DNA of 64,000 bases from a virus: positions 1 through 64,000 of the IMG/VR virus record IMGVR_UViG_3300008448_000057. The stretch is one strand, 5' to 3'. Shown here piece after piece: positions 43,714 through 51,856 of this stretch. The notes under the pieces are model-generated. The model saw only the letters and a program-made list of their open reading frames with translations. It was not told where the DNA came from and did no database searches. Position numbers and translations under genes: made by a program. How positions within the stretch are numbered: the stretch's first letter is position 1; each line of letters begins with the position of its first letter.

Positions 43714-44332
43714 TAAATGGGTATGGCCAAAGAACGATGTAACTAGTTGGCCCGGTCAAAACGATAGCGTAAATTTAGTAGATTATGTTTTGCCTTATGT
43801 TAAAAACAAAGGTGTCATGGTACAAGCGGGTGGTAACTGTGGATTCATATTAAGCCAATTCGTACCTCACTTTAAAGCAGTATACACATTCGAACCAGAT
43901 CCTGTTAACTTCTATTGTTTGAGTCAAAACGTAACTTCTCCAAATGTCATAAAAATGCAAGCTTGCGTAGGAAACAATAAAAAAACCGTACAGACACAGC
44001 AGCTGATTAGAGAAGACAAGCCAGTCGATATAGGAGGCGTGCATATTTCTGGAGAGGGTTATACCCCAACCATTAGAGTAGACGATTTGAATTTGCCAGC
44101 TTGTGATCTTATACAGTATGATGTTGAGGGATACGAATTAGAGGCTTTGTTGGGTACCTTAGAAACTATTAAAAAGTATAAACCAACTATATGTTTAGAA
44201 TTTTGTGAAAAGTGGTTAAATAGGTATGACACTAATACAGAAAGCGTATTAAGTCTTATGAAAGACTTGGGATATGTTGAGGTTTCTAGTATAAGAGTTG
44301 ATAAGATATTTTTACATAAAGATAATTTATAA
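43685..44332 (+). CDS. FkbM-family methyltransferase, 215 aa
   Basis: The SAM region is GVMVQAGGNCGFILSQFVPH, then VYTFEPDPVNFYCLSQNV, typical of FkbM methyltransferases. RVDDLNLPACDLIQYDVEGY and TICLEFCEKWL complete the fold. FkbM enzymes methylate hydroxyl groups of sugars or polyketides. In this setting an O-methyl sugar is likely. The start overlaps the epimerase gene. Confidence 0.8.
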   Translation: MKDLVVIKDNKWVWPKNDVTSWPGQNDSVNLVDYVLPYVKNKGVMVQAGGNCGFILSQFVPHFKAVYTFEPDPVNFYCLSQNVTSPNVIKMQACVGNNKKTVQTQQLIREDKPVDIGGVHISGEGYTPTIRVDDLNLPACDLIQYDVEGYELEALLGTLETIKKYKPTICLEFCEKWLNRYDTNTESVLSLMKDLGYVEVSSIRVDKIFLHKDNL

Positions 44333-44333
44333 G

Positions 44334-45620
44334 ATGAATTCAAAAATAACTTTCGCTACAAACACCGGGCCCGGCACTTTAGAATACACTAAACTATTAT
44401 TGAGATCCCTTAAAGAAAACTTAGATAACAAAGAGCACGAGATACTTGTGTTTATAGACTCTGACAACGATGGCACTTTGGATTATTTAAAATCCATTAA
44501 AAAAGACTTTCATGATTTAAAGATCGTTACTCACAAAGTTAAACCAGTAGTAGGACCAGAAAGAAATTGCAATCTTATCGCAGAACTAGCTAAGCATGAT
44601 ATAGTCAGTTATCTCCAAAGCGATATGGTAGTATCAAAACACTACGACACAAACGTGCTAAGTAGTTTAGAAGAAAATACTATAATGAGTTCTACAAGAG
44701 TAGAACCCCCTCTTCACGAACAATCAGACAAAACTTTTACTGCTAATTTTGGTTTGAATCCAGAAGAGTTCAACATGCGTGCCTTTTTAGAATACTCAGA
44801 AAAAGTAAAGTCGAACAAAAGCTTAGACTATTTTTTTGCCCCCTATACGTTTCATAAAGACACGTGGAATAAAATGGGTGGATATGACACCGTATTCAGA
44901 AGATCGAGGTGCGATTCAGATTTAGTGCAAAGGTGCATGCAATTGGGAATAAAATTAAAACAAACATTTTCTGCTAATGTATATCATTTCACGTGCGTAT
45001 CTTCTAGAGGCAAAAACTGGTTCGATTCGGAAAACAAAGAAGCTCAGAACAGGGTTTTAATGCAAAACAAAGCAGACATGGTTGAATTAAGAAGATTTGT
45101 TAGGAAGTGGGGATCTTTTAATCACGGAGAGTCTATATTATTTAAGTACGATATAGACTTATTTATTCACTCTGAAGACGATTCACTACTTAGTTTAGCT
45201 GTAAATTTAGAACCCTATTTTAGTAAGGTGTATTTAATGAATCCTAACCTTTTGGAAAAAGCAAAAAATACGCAGCAAATAGATTTAGAGCATGAGTACG
45301 CAAACAATCTTTACGGATTCTCAAATGAAGATTGGCAAGCATCTAAGAAGTTCTACAACAAAACTGACTACAACCAAATATACAAATTAACTGACAGCCA
45401 CAACAAATACAATGCGTGTTTATACTTACATTCAACAGAAAATTTAGATTATATCTATCAAAACATACAGCATTTACACAAACTAATAGATGAAGTAGAG
45501 GAATTAGGAGATTATGAGTTCGGATCCGCTGTATTATCGATTAAAAACAAAGTGCTTGTTCAAAACGATTTGTGTGTGAAAAATCCAGAATTTGATATGA
45601 GCTTATTAACTATCGAATAA
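44334..45620 (+). CDS. Glycosyltransferase, GT2 family, 428 aa
   Basis: The ATG at 44334 is preferred because it directly follows the previous stop; earlier in-frame starts lie inside it. The GT2 fold is shown by ITFATNTGPGTLEYTKLLLR, VFIDSDNDGTLDYLKS and IVSYLQSDMVVS (DxD-like), then a W-rich TFHKDTWNKMGGYDTVFRRS. A C-terminal 160-residue extension (from about residue 265) is of unknown fold. This ends the glycan cluster. Confidence 0.8.
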   Translation: MNSKITFATNTGPGTLEYTKLLLRSLKENLDNKEHEILVFIDSDNDGTLDYLKSIKKDFHDLKIVTHKVKPVVGPERNCNLIAELAKHDIVSYLQSDMVVSKHYDTNVLSSLEENTIMSSTRVEPPLHEQSDKTFTANFGLNPEEFNMRAFLEYSEKVKSNKSLDYFFAPYTFHKDTWNKMGGYDTVFRRSRCDSDLVQRCMQLGIKLKQTFSANVYHFTCVSSRGKNWFDSENKEAQNRVLMQNKADMVELRRFVRKWGSFNHGESILFKYDIDLFIHSEDDSLLSLAVNLEPYFSKVYLMNPNLLEKAKNTQQIDLEHEYANNLYGFSNEDWQASKKFYNKTDYNQIYKLTDSHNKYNACLYLHSTENLDYIYQNIQHLHKLIDEVEELGDYEFGSAVLSIKNKVLVQNDLCVKNPEFDMSLLTIE

Positions 45621-45625
45621 ACTAA

Positions 45626-45636
45626 ATATTTATATA
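45626..45636 (+). promoter_or_regulatory. Promoter-like box ATATTTATATA
   Basis: It lies in the 27-base gap after the glycan cluster and ends 11 bases before the ATG at 45648, starting a new transcription unit of small phage proteins. Confidence 0.45.
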
Positions 45637-45647
45637 AAACAATAGAA

Positions 45648-45956
45648 ATGCCAGCAAAACCACAATACCCAATAACCATAGCAGGGAAGAATTTAATTCT
45701 GCAGTTCGATATATCAGACGCTCCAACAAAATTAGGAATCAACATGCAATTCGTAAGCAAAGAAGATTTTGCAGACGAGAGAGACAAGCAGGATCTTGCT
45801 AATAAATTAAGCGTAGTACTTCAAAAGAAGTTCGGCGATGCTGGGCTAGCTATAGATTACAACGAAAGAAATCCTTATAAAAATGTTATTAGTTATATAA
45901 TTCCTTTGAGCGCTATCTCTAATTTAATTATGAGTACTTTTAAAGGCGTTAAATAA
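45648..45956 (+). CDS. Small conserved phage protein, 102 aa
   Basis: The protein begins YPITIAGKNLILQFDISDAP and ends SAISNLIMSTFKGVK; it appears soluble. No family is recognised. Its placement after a promoter-like box and before two coupled small genes fits a virion or assembly role. Confidence 0.55.
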   Translation: MPAKPQYPITIAGKNLILQFDISDAPTKLGINMQFVSKEDFADERDKQDLANKLSVVLQKKFGDAGLAIDYNERNPYKNVISYIIPLSAISNLIMSTFKGVK

Positions 45957-45974
45957 AAAAATAAAAATAGAGTT

Positions 45975-46316
45975 ATGGCAAAAAAAAGAAGGTTAAGGGC
46001 TATAATCGATAATCTACAGCAAGTAACGTCTCTCGATCTGCAAAATTCAGAACAGTTTAACGCGCTTCTGATGAAAGAAACCCCGGAAGCGATTGCAGAC
46101 GCCATAAAAAACAAACTGACTTACGCAACTATTTTTGAAATAAACAATACTAATCATTACGTAGAGATACACAAAAGGGACTGGCAGACTGCTCTTGAAG
46201 TGTGTTTAGATCACTACTCGTCGGAGGATCAGGAGGATTACGAAAAGTGCGTAGACATAAAAAAGTTGATAGAGCAAATAAATTCTAAAAAAACAAAACA
46301 TCAAGAGAATGCCTGA
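45975..46316 (+). CDS. Hypothetical protein, 113 aa
   Basis: A basic N-terminus (MAKKRRLRAII) is followed by an acidic central region (YSSEDQEDYEKCVDIKKLIE). The mostly helical sequence gives no family. It overlaps the next gene by 8 bases. Confidence 0.5.
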   Translation: MAKKRRLRAIIDNLQQVTSLDLQNSEQFNALLMKETPEAIADAIKNKLTYATIFEINNTNHYVEIHKRDWQTALEVCLDHYSSEDQEDYEKCVDIKKLIEQINSKKTKHQENA

Positions 46317-46719
46317 AAACTATAAAGAAGTTCAATCGGCAGTTAACGAGCTCCTAAAAGTATCATCAACTGTAAAAAGACGAGTTAAAACCGAATCAGA
46401 GAAGAAGTTGGATTTTTTTGTTAGTGTTATGAATATGCTAGAAGACATTGAGGCAAGATCCATGATAGCCCAATTTGATTTTGATATAGATCTTTCTAAG
46501 TACGATGAAAAATACATGGACATTATAGATACTTTGTTGTACATATCTTACGGTAAAGAGTGTTACAATTTAATAAGTTTTTATAGGTTTGAAAGAATAA
46601 ACCACGCAGATGGATCTATCAATCCAATAATAATAGAAGCCACTGGCGAAGAGGTGTTTTTAGAAAATCCTTACGATCTATACAATATGATGAGAAGGAT
46701 CAATTCAAACATTGAGTAA
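46309..46719 (+). CDS. Hypothetical protein, 136 aa
   Basis: Helical, with VKTESEKKLDFFVSVMNMLE and YDLYNMMRRINSNIE near the end. No motif is recognised. It is followed after one base by the ATG of the HNH protein, so both are probably one operon. Confidence 0.5.
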   Translation: MPENYKEVQSAVNELLKVSSTVKRRVKTESEKKLDFFVSVMNMLEDIEARSMIAQFDFDIDLSKYDEKYMDIIDTLLYISYGKECYNLISFYRFERINHADGSINPIIIEATGEEVFLENPYDLYNMMRRINSNIE

Positions 46720-46720
46720 G

Positions 46721-47455
46721 ATGAACGACAACAATCCACAAAGAAAAGAATGGGTACATCTGGGATTGCAGTTGACAGAGGACCAGATACGAGAAGCCAT
46801 GTCGAAAACAACCAGCAATAAAAAGGCCTCACAGTATTTAGACGTATCGTATCCAACCTACAAGAAGTACGCTAAAATGTATAGGGATTGGGACACAGGA
46901 AAAACCCTTTTCGAGCTACACATGAACGAAGCAATGAAAGGCGTAGTAGGTAGAACTTGGATAGGCGGTAAACCCAGAATGAATTGGGATAACATACTCA
47001 GAGAGAATCAGAAGGCCACACCCGAAAGGCTTTTAAAACTCAAACAGAGTCTCATAGATTACAACAAACTCGAGTGCAGGTGTTATAGGTGCAATTACAA
47101 CCAACAAAGGATCGAAGACCACAAAGTTCCTTTGCTTCTGAATTTTAAGAACGGTGATAAAACCAATTGGAAGATGCAAAACATAGAATTCGTGTGTTAC
47201 AATTGTGCTTTTGTTTACGCGTTGGACTTTTTCGATGAATCGGTAACCAGAACGGTGGAATCTTACATGATAAACGCGAAACAGGGAAAAAAGGAAAAGT
47301 CAGAGTTTTACCAATTAGACGATTTTTATTTAGACTACATAAAAAAACTGGGCATAGAATTGGATCACCTAAATAAAGATTCAGTTGAGAAAGCAGACAC
47401 AATCCAAGTAAGCGAAAGACAGGACGACGTAAATGATCTGATAGATTACTTATAG
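46721..47455 (+). CDS. HNH-type nuclease-like protein with N-terminal helix-turn-helix
   Basis: The ATG at 46721 directly after the upstream stop is chosen over a TTG nine bases earlier. TSNKKASQYLDVSYPTYKKY looks like a helix-turn-helix. A zinc-HNH arrangement follows: CRCYRCNYNQQR, EDHKVPLLLNF with the His pair region, and FVCYNCAFVYAL. The two CxxC pairs would hold zinc. Free-standing HNH proteins of this type are common in large phages; a packaging, recombination or homing role is possible. The C-terminal 60 residues are acidic and probably unfolded. Confidence 0.65.
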   Translation: MNDNNPQRKEWVHLGLQLTEDQIREAMSKTTSNKKASQYLDVSYPTYKKYAKMYRDWDTGKTLFELHMNEAMKGVVGRTWIGGKPRMNWDNILRENQKATPERLLKLKQSLIDYNKLECRCYRCNYNQQRIEDHKVPLLLNFKNGDKTNWKMQNIEFVCYNCAFVYALDFFDESVTRTVESYMINAKQGKKEKSEFYQLDDFYLDYIKKLGIELDHLNKDSVEKADTIQVSERQDDVNDLIDYL

Positions 47456-47555
47456 GGATATACCCAGTGTCACACCACCGCATCATAACTTCAACTTTAA
47501 ACAGTAATTAGTCTCCAAAAGAAAGCTGGCCATGAGCTCCCAAATCACTCAAACG

Positions 47556-47680
47556 CAACTGATTGGAAATCAAAGCTTTGTAACTGATTGAAAATCAAGC
47601 CTTTGCAACTCGTTGGTTTCCAATGCATATAAACTATTGGTTTCCAAAGCTTTGGGATAACTGATTGGTTTTCAATCAAG
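47556..47680 (+). repeat. Five tandem about 25-bp dyad repeats (operator/iteron array A)
   Basis: Five units start at 47556, 47581, 47606, 47631 and 47658. Typical units read (C/T)AACTGATTGG, then AAA or TTT(T/C), then CAA. Each holds an imperfect palindrome such as TTGGTTTCCAA or TGATTG-GTTT-CAATCA. The last unit runs into AAGAATTTTAAAAA and a long AT-rich stretch, then the box GTATATTTACC at 47729. The related arrays at 58384 and 62501 have the same order. It is either a multi-site operator for a phage regulator or an iteron-type replication origin. Confidence 0.85.
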
Positions 47681-47728
47681 AATTTTAAAAAAAAGTGCTA
47701 AATTATTTTTTTATTTGGGGATAGTTTC

Positions 47729-47739
47729 GTATATTTACC
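47729..47739 (+). promoter_or_regulatory. Promoter-like box GTATATTTACC downstream of repeat array A
   Basis: The box ends 28 bases before the ATG at 47768. The variants GTATATTTACC (58508) and GTACTTTTACC (62616) follow the other two repeat arrays, so this is a distinct promoter class linked to the repeats. Confidence 0.6.
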
Positions 47740-47767
47740 TTTCTTGTAACAAATCAAATTCAAAGTT

Positions 47768-48703
47768 ATGCAAAAAAGTAAACTATCCTACGGACAAATG
47801 TATTACGCTAAATTGAAAGCCAGAGAGTATGGAATAAGCGTTGAAGATTATTTAGCAAATAAGGGCAAAAAGAGTTACGCGATAAAGAAAAACGTAACAG
47901 TCACTAAAACAGAAGAAATATCGTTGGACAAAGTAGTACGACTCAGCGATCTGAATGTTAGTGATAGCATGTTGAAATGTAATTCTACTGGACTTATTGT
48001 CGATACTATATATTCGCACGAGGGCGGTATACCTGTAGGCACAAACATAATGTGTACAGGTGACCCGGGTGTGGGTAAGACTACACTGTTGCTTCACACA
48101 TTGGCAAATTTACAAAAGAAGAATCCGCATTTGAAGTGCTTGTTTGTCTGCGCAGAAATGTCGAAAATACAAATGTTCAAGTACATGCGTAGGTTCCCAG
48201 TGTTTGGCGAAGTGACAACTGTTTTTTCGTCAGATTACATGAACCATAATTTCAAAGAAGTAATGGAGAAGCTGATGGACGAGGGTTACGATTACGTGCT
48301 TGTTGATTCAATAGTTGAAGTGCTAGAATCAGTAAAAGAGGACAACGGTATGTCTCAAGTTACCGCAGAAAAGTGGTTGATCGATCTTTGCGTAAAGAAT
48401 AACGAGGCAAACAACAAGAGAAAAGTATATACCACTTTCATGCTTGTACAACAGGTAACCAAAAACGGTGTGTTTGTGGGTAGCAACAAGCTTAAACACA
48501 TCACAGATGCGCACATGGAAATGAAACGCGAGTCTGAAAGAGACGGTGGGGCTACGTACATAATGTTCTCTAAAAACAGAAACGGTCAAGCAGGCATACG
48601 ATTCAACTACCAACTTTCAAACAGTGAGATCGATTACGGTACAATGGTTAGCGAAGACGACAGCGAACAGAGGTCTTTTGCTTTAGAAAACGGTGTTAAC
48701 TAA
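47768..48703 (+). CDS. RadA/Sms-like RecA-fold ATPase
   Basis: The 311-aa protein has Walker A CTGDPGVGKTTLLLHTLANL (about residue 98), CLFVCAEMSKIQMFKYMRRF, Walker B DYVLVDSIVEVL, and RadA-like motifs VQQVTKNGVFVGSNKLKHIT and FSKNRNGQAGIRFNY. The N-terminal Cys zinc finger and C-terminal Lon-like domain of bacterial RadA are absent. RadA drives branch migration in recombination. Here it stands behind the repeat array A, as the first gene of its operon, so it may be an early replication or recombination gene. Confidence 0.8.
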   Translation: MQKSKLSYGQMYYAKLKAREYGISVEDYLANKGKKSYAIKKNVTVTKTEEISLDKVVRLSDLNVSDSMLKCNSTGLIVDTIYSHEGGIPVGTNIMCTGDPGVGKTTLLLHTLANLQKKNPHLKCLFVCAEMSKIQMFKYMRRFPVFGEVTTVFSSDYMNHNFKEVMEKLMDEGYDYVLVDSIVEVLESVKEDNGMSQVTAEKWLIDLCVKNNEANNKRKVYTTFMLVQQVTKNGVFVGSNKLKHITDAHMEMKRESERDGGATYIMFSKNRNGQAGIRFNYQLSNSEIDYGTMVSEDDSEQRSFALENGVN

Positions 48704-48719
48704 TAAAACTATAAAAGTT

Positions 48720-49112
48720 ATGAACAAAGAACAAAATGAATTAATGAGCATATTGCTCAATTACACAGCAACCTTTACTTTATGCTATTTCCTTGCGGCG
48801 CCAATAATACTTTTCATAAACCTAATTTTAGATGATGGACCGATAAAAAAGTTTATGAAAAAATCTGTGACTATAGTATTTTATTTGTTTCTTTTGCTTT
48901 TGTTCGGTTGGCCCTTTTTCTGGTTTATCAGCCTTTTCGTACATAGCATTAGTAGCGTAGACGTTTTTTTGAACTATTTATGGTTCTTTTGTGGATTTGT
49001 TTTGGGTTTATTAATAGCTTACTTTATATACGGTATACTATGTTTAATATTAGCGCCTTTTGGAATAGCGTTATTTTCTTTCACCCAAATAATTAAAAAA
49101 ATAAAAGAATAA
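48720..49112 (+). CDS. Membrane protein, 130 aa
   Basis: The start at 48720 follows AAAAGTT. Three or four hydrophobic segments are visible (about residues 12-38, 48-75, 82-104 and 108-124), with a short basic tail. It has no recognised family. It may be a holin-like or inner-membrane modifying protein, but there is no lysis gene beside it to support that. Confidence 0.6.
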   Translation: MNKEQNELMSILLNYTATFTLCYFLAAPIILFINLILDDGPIKKFMKKSVTIVFYLFLLLLFGWPFFWFISLFVHSISSVDVFLNYLWFFCGFVLGLLIAYFIYGILCLILAPFGIALFSFTQIIKKIKE

Positions 49113-49116
49113 TTGC

Positions 49117-49740
49117 ATGAATAAAAAAATGGACAAAAACGTATCAGCTTTTTTAGATCACGTAAAAAAGGAATGCGAAAAACACGATGTGAAGTTAACA
49201 CTAAGAAACGTTAAGTATTTTAGATTATCTCCAAAAGTGACCTGCGGTGGTTATTTTGACGATGTGAATAAAGAACTAGCGTGCTCTACAAATAGAGAGG
49301 ATTGGTTAGATTTGTTAGTGCACGAGTACGCTCATATGACACAGTGGCTTGATCGTGATAACTGTGTAGAGTGGATGAACGAGCAAAAATTCAAATCACT
49401 TGAAAAATTGGACGAATGGTTAAACGGCAAAACAAAGTATAGAATGAAGTTCCATCTTGGTGTTTGTAGAGACCTTGAACTAGACAACGAAAAAAGAACA
49501 GTAGAACTAATAAAGAAATTTGGGTTGCAAAAACACATAGACATAGATTTTTATACTAAGAAAGCAAATGCGTACGTTCTTTTCTACAACTACATGAATT
49601 TTACAAGGCGTTGGTGCAACACGAAAAACCCGTTTTACAAAAACAATGAGCTAATCAAAAAAATGTCGAACAAATTTGATATGAATTACAACGAATTGGA
49701 TTCACACATAAAATTAACTTTTGACAAATGCAAAATATAA
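49117..49740 (+). CDS. Putative zinc metalloprotease, HExxH type, 207 aa
   Basis: WLDLLVHEYAHMTQWLDRDN holds the HExxH zinc motif (about residue 68). The region after it is helical and ends with AYVLFYNYMNFTRRWCNTKN. The overall size suggests a SprT-like or minimal gluzincin. It overlaps the next gene by 13 bases. Substrate unknown; a phage metalloprotease could process a virion protein or a host factor. Confidence 0.65.
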   Translation: MNKKMDKNVSAFLDHVKKECEKHDVKLTLRNVKYFRLSPKVTCGGYFDDVNKELACSTNREDWLDLLVHEYAHMTQWLDRDNCVEWMNEQKFKSLEKLDEWLNGKTKYRMKFHLGVCRDLELDNEKRTVELIKKFGLQKHIDIDFYTKKANAYVLFYNYMNFTRRWCNTKNPFYKNNELIKKMSNKFDMNYNELDSHIKLTFDKCKI

Positions 49741-50132
49741 ACCAATCTAGATTACACAGGGGTCATGCGAAGCGGGTTTTGGATTGGTGCATTGAACGAT
49801 ATGGAAAATCGAAGTATAGTAAGCATTATCCAACTATTAGGTTCATAAAGTTTACTGATTACGAAAACATCGGTCTGCTTGGATATTACGAGCCAGAATT
49901 TTGTGAAATATTCATAAATAGTGAGGATCATTTAAACGTAGACGAATTGTGCAAGACAATCATTGAGGAGTATCAGCACTACATGCAATCCGATAGCCAA
50001 TATCAGAAAATGGCCAAGGTATACAGTTACGATCAACACCCGCTTGAAAAGCAAGCTCAAAAGATAGCAAATACACATTATAAAATTTGTGTAAAAGAAT
50101 TAAAAAAATACCATAAGACATTCTTCTTTTAA
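49728..50132 (+). CDS. Putative metalloprotease-like protein with altered motif, 134 aa
   Basis: ELCKTIIEEYQHYMQSDSQY contains EEYQH at the place of a HExxH motif, with the first His replaced by Glu. A second conserved-looking stretch YSYDQHPLEKQAQKIANTHY follows, as in small phage minimal metalloproteases (HxxxxE type). If real, the missing zinc ligand suggests lost catalysis or a different metal. It overlaps the upstream protease gene. Confidence 0.5.
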   Translation: MQNINQSRLHRGHAKRVLDWCIERYGKSKYSKHYPTIRFIKFTDYENIGLLGYYEPEFCEIFINSEDHLNVDELCKTIIEEYQHYMQSDSQYQKMAKVYSYDQHPLEKQAQKIANTHYKICVKELKKYHKTFFF

Positions 50133-50157
50133 ACAATTCATAATATTTATATTCAGT

Positions 50158-50367
50158 ATGTTAATTGACGTATTAGACAAGGTAGCAAACAAAAAAATAC
50201 CCGCTGGGGTCCACAAGTATTTGCATGTAGATAGTAGAAAGGCATGGGTTGAATCAGTTATATATTTAGTAGAAAATGCTAATGTAAAACTAGACGTTCG
50301 TACTTTAAACACGCTAACAAAGAATTGGGAATCTATTTTATATAAAAAATACAGCACGTTAAATTAA
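50158..50367 (+). CDS. Small hypothetical protein, 69 aa
   Basis: An ATATTTATATTC box ends just before the ATG. The protein is helical, with VHKYLHVDSRKAWVESVIYL. No family is recognised. It is followed one base later by a membrane protein gene. Confidence 0.5.
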   Translation: MLIDVLDKVANKKIPAGVHKYLHVDSRKAWVESVIYLVENANVKLDVRTLNTLTKNWESILYKKYSTLN

Positions 50368-50368
50368 G

Positions 50369-50635
50369 ATGAATAGTAACATGCCCTTCACAACAGAAGC
50401 ACTACAGTACGGGATATTAGGAATAGTAGCACTGCTACTAGGGTATTTTGCATGGTCGCAATGGCAAAGACTCGAAAGAAAAAACTTAGAGTTAGAAAAA
50501 AAGGTAGATAGACTACAAAGTGAGATCATAGAAATAATGGGAGAAGAGAGGGATCGCATGGCAACCCTAGTTCAAGACAACACAAAAGCAATTCAAGAGT
50601 TATCAAGAATCATTTTAGAGTACATAGTAAAATAA
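50369..50635 (+). CDS. Single-pass membrane protein with coiled coil, 88 aa
   Basis: A hydrophobic segment (about residues 8-26, ALQYGILGIVALLLGYFAW) is followed by a heptad-like stretch (LERKNLELEKKVDRLQSEII) that is probably a coiled coil. The layout resembles small phage proteins that sit in the inner membrane; a spanin or lysis-control role cannot be shown. Confidence 0.6.
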   Translation: MNSNMPFTTEALQYGILGIVALLLGYFAWSQWQRLERKNLELEKKVDRLQSEIIEIMGEERDRMATLVQDNTKAIQELSRIILEYIVK

Positions 50636-50657
50636 AAACAAACCAAAAATCAAAGTT

Positions 50658-50864
50658 ATGAAAAAAATGTATTGCAAAATCTGCAACAAGGAAATTCATC
50701 CAAAAAGAGTTCAATTAGGTTACAACGACACTTGCGTAGATCACTCGTCAACTTCAAGGTACACAGGAGTTATATCCGCGTCAGGTAAGTCAGATTACGA
50801 GATAAACGTAATAAGAAACAAAGAGCAAGCACAGCACATCGTATCACTCTCTAATATTTATTAA
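50658..50864 (+). CDS. Small zinc-finger-like protein, 68 aa
   Basis: MYCKICNKEIHPKRVQLGYN followed by DTCVDH gives four metal-type residues (CxxC, then C and H), as in DksA/TraR-like fingers. The rest (EINVIRNKEQAQHIVSL) is a short helix. Regulatory function is possible. It has the AAAGTT start context. Confidence 0.55.
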   Translation: MKKMYCKICNKEIHPKRVQLGYNDTCVDHSSTSRYTGVISASGKSDYEINVIRNKEQAQHIVSLSNIY

Positions 50865-50869
50865 AAAAC

Positions 50870-51052
50870 ATGAAATTAGACAACCTAACTTCTGAAGAAA
50901 AAAAGCAACTTAAGGAGTACATTCACAGCTTGAAAGAGATAAAGAAGTGCATCTCTGAACTTTTAGAAAAGGCAAACGTAAAAACAAACGATTTGGATGA
51001 AGTAGGTGGAAACATGTCAAAGGGTTTGACTCTGCATGTTGCTGAAAATTAA
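50870..51052 (+). CDS. Small hypothetical helical protein, 60 aa
   Basis: LTSEEKKQLKEYIHSLKEIK and the following stretch are strongly helical. No motif is recognised. It lies in a run of small co-directional genes. Confidence 0.45.
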   Translation: MKLDNLTSEEKKQLKEYIHSLKEIKKCISELLEKANVKTNDLDEVGGNMSKGLTLHVAEN

Positions 51053-51069
51053 TAATAAATTAACAAGTT

Positions 51070-51411
51070 ATGCATTTATTTTTAGGTACTTTTTATGGTT
51101 TCATAGGCCAAGTAATTAGTTTCTTAGCTTTACAAGGATCTTACAAGTACAATTTTCTAAAGGACAACGAGTGGATAGTAATTGCATCAGGAATGCCTAC
51201 AGCTTTCTTTTTTTACAAAAGCGTTCATCACTTTATTGTTGCTTTTAACGGAGAGATGTGGCCGTCTAGACTTCTTGGATACTCTATAGGAGCGATCGTA
51301 TTTTACTTCATGTCTGCCATCTTATTTAAGGAAGCACTTACAATGAAAACAGTGGTGTGTTTGATTCTGTCATTGGTGATAATGCTGGTTCAAATATATT
51401 GGAAAAATTAA
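51070..51411 (+). CDS. Small multi-pass membrane protein, 113 aa
   Basis: Four hydrophobic stretches are visible (about residues 3-24, 36-52, 66-86 and 92-111), in a pattern reminiscent of four-helix transporters of the DMT/SMR type. Sequence alone does not show a transport function. Confidence 0.55.
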   Translation: MHLFLGTFYGFIGQVISFLALQGSYKYNFLKDNEWIVIASGMPTAFFFYKSVHHFIVAFNGEMWPSRLLGYSIGAIVFYFMSAILFKEALTMKTVVCLILSLVIMLVQIYWKN

Positions 51412-51435
51412 ACAACAAATAAAATTAAAAAGTTT

Positions 51436-51648
51436 ATGAAATTTACAAAAATTTACGAAATACTGCAGGATCTGGAAGAACACGAAAAGATAGAAATGCT
51501 AAGATTGTTACAAGCGGAAGTGGAAGATTGGGATAGTTTATCCGTATCTGCTGTAGAGTATCAAAACGCTATTAAAACTCTAGAGAAAGCTTACTACACG
51601 GATGGAGTCCGCGCCGAGACTATCTTAAAAATAGCAAAAAAATACTGA
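51436..51648 (+). CDS. Small hypothetical protein, 70 aa
   Basis: The protein is acidic and helical (ILQDLEEHEKIEMLRLLQAE). No family is recognised. It stands among other small genes of one operon. Confidence 0.45.
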   Translation: MKFTKIYEILQDLEEHEKIEMLRLLQAEVEDWDSLSVSAVEYQNAIKTLEKAYYTDGVRAETILKIAKKY

Positions 51649-51660
51649 TAAAACAAGTGT

Positions 51661-51852
51661 ATGATTGATAAGATTGAGAATTTCAACGAAAACAAAGCTT
51701 TGGATTTGTTTGAGCTCATAGAATTGATGTTTAACAATAAGCCAGACAAAAGAAAGAAGTTAGAATACACAGAGTGGAAGAACAACATAAACTCGTGGAT
51801 AAACAAATGTAACAAGCTTTGCAAATTTAAAGTTTACGATAACCAAAAATAA
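51661..51852 (+). CDS. Small hypothetical protein, 63 aa
   Basis: The protein is charged and helical, with a few aromatic residues (WKNNINSWINKCNKLCKFKV). No family is recognised. It starts 12 bases after the previous gene. Confidence 0.4.
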   Translation: MIDKIENFNENKALDLFELIELMFNNKPDKRKKLEYTEWKNNINSWINKCNKLCKFKVYDNQK

Positions 51853-51856
51853 AAAA

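Noticed and set aside
47556-47680. Possible CRISPR array because of 25-bp periodic repeats
   Set aside because: The units are contiguous with no spacers, the repeats diverge, and similar copies precede other genes; no cas genes are present.
47852-48613. Minus-strand frames of 81-94 aa within the RadA-like gene
   Set aside because: Antisense to a gene with clear Walker motifs; no homologous features.
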